Below, piece after piece: positions 63,001 to 64,000 of a stretch of DNA of 64,000 nucleotides. This DNA comes from Litoribrevibacter albus (GTDB lineage Bacteria; Pseudomonadota; Gammaproteobacteria; Pseudomonadales; Litoribrevibacteraceae), in assembly GCF_030159995.1 (NCBI RefSeq), contig NZ_BSNM01000026.1, positions 172,767 to 236,766 on the forward strand, read 5' to 3'. Every line of letters starts with the position of its first letter. Within the stretch, counting starts at the first letter, position 1. The notes beneath the pieces were generated by a model. It made no database searches and was not told the origin of the DNA. It saw nothing but the letters and a program-made list of their open reading frames with translations. The position numbers and the translations under genes are program-made.

Positions 63001-63847
63001 ATTTCTCGGTAACAATAGATGTGAAGATACACTCAAGGTCGTCAATAAGGACTCCCGTTATTTCTTGATGATTAAGGTTTATCAATGAACTAGCTAAAAT
63101 TTGACAAACTTCCTGAGAATTTAACCCTCTTAGATTAGCTCCAAGCCAATGCCCTCCTAAGTGTTTAGCTGCCATCTTGGCCGCAACGGTTTTTCCTACA
63201 CCTGTTGCTCCATACAACCACGCAGTATTATAATTTTGAAGTGAATAAACAGTGCTATCAATTAATTGGTTTCTTGAAGCAATCGCTGTAGGAAGCGGCA
63301 CACTTTCAATTGGGCTTAGGGGGGACGAATGCGATACAGCTATATCTGAATTACCTAATGAAGAAGGCATAAATTGAGAAATCAAGTTGTGCGAAATCGA
63401 CCGAGTCAATTTCTCAATATCTATTTGGGGAGCGGAATCGATGAATTTACTTTGAGAATGGGGACTTTTTTCACTAGCTTTATGCTTATAATCTATAAGG
63501 TTTATTTCAGGGATTAAATGCTCTTTAAATAATGATATACAAGTACAATTAACACCAACGAAATTATCTTCGCTTACAGACCTTACTATTGAAGTTAGGA
63601 AAGCTTCGCATGAATCATTATCATGAATAAATACGCCACTTCCCGACAACCCCTGTAAAACCTCAGCACCGGCTTCGCCTTTAAAATCTGTATAGTCTTT
63701 CTCTGGTATCTCAAGATGAATATCTTTGCCCGCAGTTCCATTCTTAAAGCAAGGCTTCACCGAGTAAGTTTTACCGCTTTGAACCTTGCCCCTGCCCCTA
63801 AATATATATTCTAATGCGGGGTCATCAGTATCACTGATAAAATTCAT
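60068..63847 (-). CDS. STAND-type NTPase with partial trypsin-like N-terminus, candidate defence protein
   Basis: The 1259-residue protein has three parts. Residues 1-120 look like the second half of a trypsin-like fold with a serine loop GLSGSGVF (66-73); no matching catalytic His or Asp segment precedes it. Residues about 190-500 form a STAND/NACHT-type NTPase: Walker A GATGVGKT (213-220), Walker B GVLIDD (265-270), FILFTSSRV sensor, winged-helix. The remaining 750 residues are helical and TPR-like. Such proteins sense and respond to phage or other invaders in several families. The gene is clearly more AT-rich than its surroundings, which suggests transfer. In-frame stops lie just upstream of the ATG (63875-63877), then an insertion sequence begins, so the N-terminus may be lost. 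Confidence 0.72.
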   Translation of the reverse strand: MNFISDTDDPALEYIFRGRGKVQSGKTYSVKPCFKNGTAGKDIHLEIPEKDYTDFKGEAGAEVLQGLSGSGVFIHDNDSCEAFLTSIVRSVSEDNFVGVNCTCISLFKEHLIPEINLIDYKHKASEKSPHSQSKFIDSAPQIDIEKLTRSISHNLISQFMPSSLGNSDIAVSHSSPLSPIESVPLPTAIASRNQLIDSTVYSLQNYNTAWLYGATGVGKTVAAKMAAKHLGGHWLGANLRGLNSQEVCQILASSLINLNHQEITGVLIDDLECIFTSIVTEKLLSLHHFCKKNNIFILFTSSRVTDEDYLYSAELPLEVEQKVDDFSETDIKEILSALGVTADYWARYIYMSSGGGHPQLVIAMIQSMKKSKWSIEEFRTLNSLLQKNETVERVKKKTRERLLHELPASAREIVERVSLITGRFDRNLVLDLALLPPKIANAGITFDSLVGSWIDQHEMDCFSLSPLLSNFAVATLTKQQRKPIQCEIADSILRKKVIDPITMNTAFIAAFSGENSRALALLCYPILTTELSELQIIAPHLIMFTFLNTDNSIYAHDSNVNLMLRGSQLILLTCFEDKKDSYLETFNRFEIEADKSDAQEAGSSVLVRIMIYSKLLLSQPKFGNLPNWNSIVMKLNTLFKNKAELLPTSISHNEIPTEIEGISIVNFLIINQLHQIKTIEELIPLFEFIDTLGSDARKDLFQTIEQIDFGVDTFVRGAWLHEYKRETIDCEKHSAIFSELESFANRWEHKELAEVCVQFTAVIWDESGGKKDKALMVIDSGLSKYGSSSACLIRAKAKVLFRAKEYGKSLALSNQLIASNAVLNSVEKIFFYRDAAICAENIKNHSLARKFYLLGASASKERELLENKPMQVGFKADAALASWRSGNREECIQDLAGVLLELKDIEPKSSLQAAHCHAISRHILLWLEQEASKQKKFVVNGEKVTIYPGIVSNPEPHKDIDKQRLTPIEMAWYMLASIENYCSLDVGIASNLVEHLPKGPIVEGELALRSSRLDTAIINPNGELLIRALKCFVSNLSYISTNVKINKSKDINFTYQALPEATIADFEIYNGIVEHYLLSFVISCALQSKWDEVDKLVTHILMEPEVVIRTELISIMEGKEINTTDAIAHNSKLLMRLRHQQKKTSISLIIGVFHQTLIAIKIGIDIKQSNLISRLAFESLKVKWLDFWGQQRYLLKDPEYHFVHIDKALSVKDYSWPKNVLCLMKAILPTLNLNNEPEVRSILDELMTISRDQFKGNSG

Positions 63848-63889
63848 TTCTGGAAAATTATCTCTATTTACACCCTAAATTCAGATAAT

Positions 63890-64000
63890 AAGTGCAACAC
63901 TCATGGTTGAACTGGTGAGAAGAGACTAACTGCCTGTTGGTGGTAAGCTTTAGTCACCACAACATAAAGAAAACACCATGAGTTACAGGCAGCTAGTCGA
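63890..64000 (+). mobile_element. Left end of an IS30-like insertion sequence (cut by the window edge)
   Basis: From about 63890 the base composition changes from AT-rich to mixed, beginning AAGTGCAACACTCATGG, which resembles an IS30-family end. An ATG at 63978 with MSYRQLV follows, the typical start of IS30-family transposases. The exact boundary and any target duplication cannot be fixed because the other end is outside the window. Confidence 0.55.
63978..64000 (+). CDS. Start of an IS30-family transposase (partial)
   Basis: Only seven codons (MSYRQLV) fit in the window. The start MSY-[KR]-QL is common to IS30-family transposases. The identification depends on the sequence beyond the edge. 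Confidence 0.5.

Noticed and set aside
1..64000. CRISPR arrays, tRNA or rRNA genes
   Set aside because: The only short regular repeats are tandem 14-15 bp units without spacers, and I found no cloverleaf or rRNA-like sequence.

Overview
The window looks like a chromosomal segment of a marine gammaproteobacterium of the Oceanospirillales/Pseudomonadales type. The basis is gene order: lptD-surA-pdxA-rsmA-apaG-apaH-glpE, the divergent amgK-murU pair, and rpe-gph-trpE-trpGDC all follow the Pseudomonas-like arrangement. Glucosylglycerate and nitrate genes suit a saline, nitrogen-poor habitat. I see no tRNA, rRNA or CRISPR array.

Layout. 1-2.6 kb: flagellar outer-membrane accessory genes (flgP-like, flgT-like) and a DUF4136 lipoprotein. 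2.7-16.1 kb: envelope and housekeeping genes (pgm, glpE, apaH, apaG, rsmA, pdxA, surA, lptD, amgK, murU, djlA, DUF3530). 16.4-23.8 kb: rpe, gph, trpE, trpGDC and sbcB. 23.9-48.8 kb: a large nitrate/nitrite region. It holds an NNP transporter, a Nas-clade nitrate reductase with a DmsB/DmsC-like membrane partner, nirBD, nasT, nrtABC and a porin. A redox module follows (FAD/BFD/cytochrome b fusion, 11-haem-motif cytochrome c, DUF3365 haem lipoprotein, small cytochrome c, truncated haemoglobin, ferredoxin reductase), closed by a second, paralogous porin. 49-55.3 kb: an S1-type RNA-binding protein and a glucosylglycerate operon (D-glycerate kinase, MPGP-type phosphatase, GpgS, GH13 phosphorylase). 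55.7-59.8 kb: a second assimilatory nitrate reductase (nasB-nasA). 60-63.9 kb: an AT-rich STAND NTPase gene with a remnant trypsin-like N-terminus, next to the edge of an IS30-like element.

How it works together. Nitrate would cross the outer membrane through the porins, enter the cytoplasm by NarK/NasA-type and NrtABC transport, be reduced by either of two Nas-type enzymes and then by NirBD to ammonium. Sequence upstream of six transcription units (the NNP transporter, nasA-like, nirB, nrtA, glycerate kinase, nasB) contains GG-N10-GC sigma-54 promoter candidates. Most also carry GGTGCG/GGTGCA half-sites about 80-150 nt further upstream. The glycerate kinase promoter has a near-perfect NtrC dyad. 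The nrtA leader holds two hairpins with AnnGnn hexaloops followed by a very strong terminator, the signature of ANTAR (NasT) antitermination, and nasT lies just upstream.

The most interesting points are the apparent nitrogen (NtrC/sigma-54) control of glucosylglycerate metabolism, the ANTAR leader, the redox module between two paralogous porins, a ~100-nt nested hairpin in front of that module, a dispersed palindromic (REP-like) repeat family, and the STAND gene beside an insertion sequence. All assignments come from reading the sequence; no database search was run.
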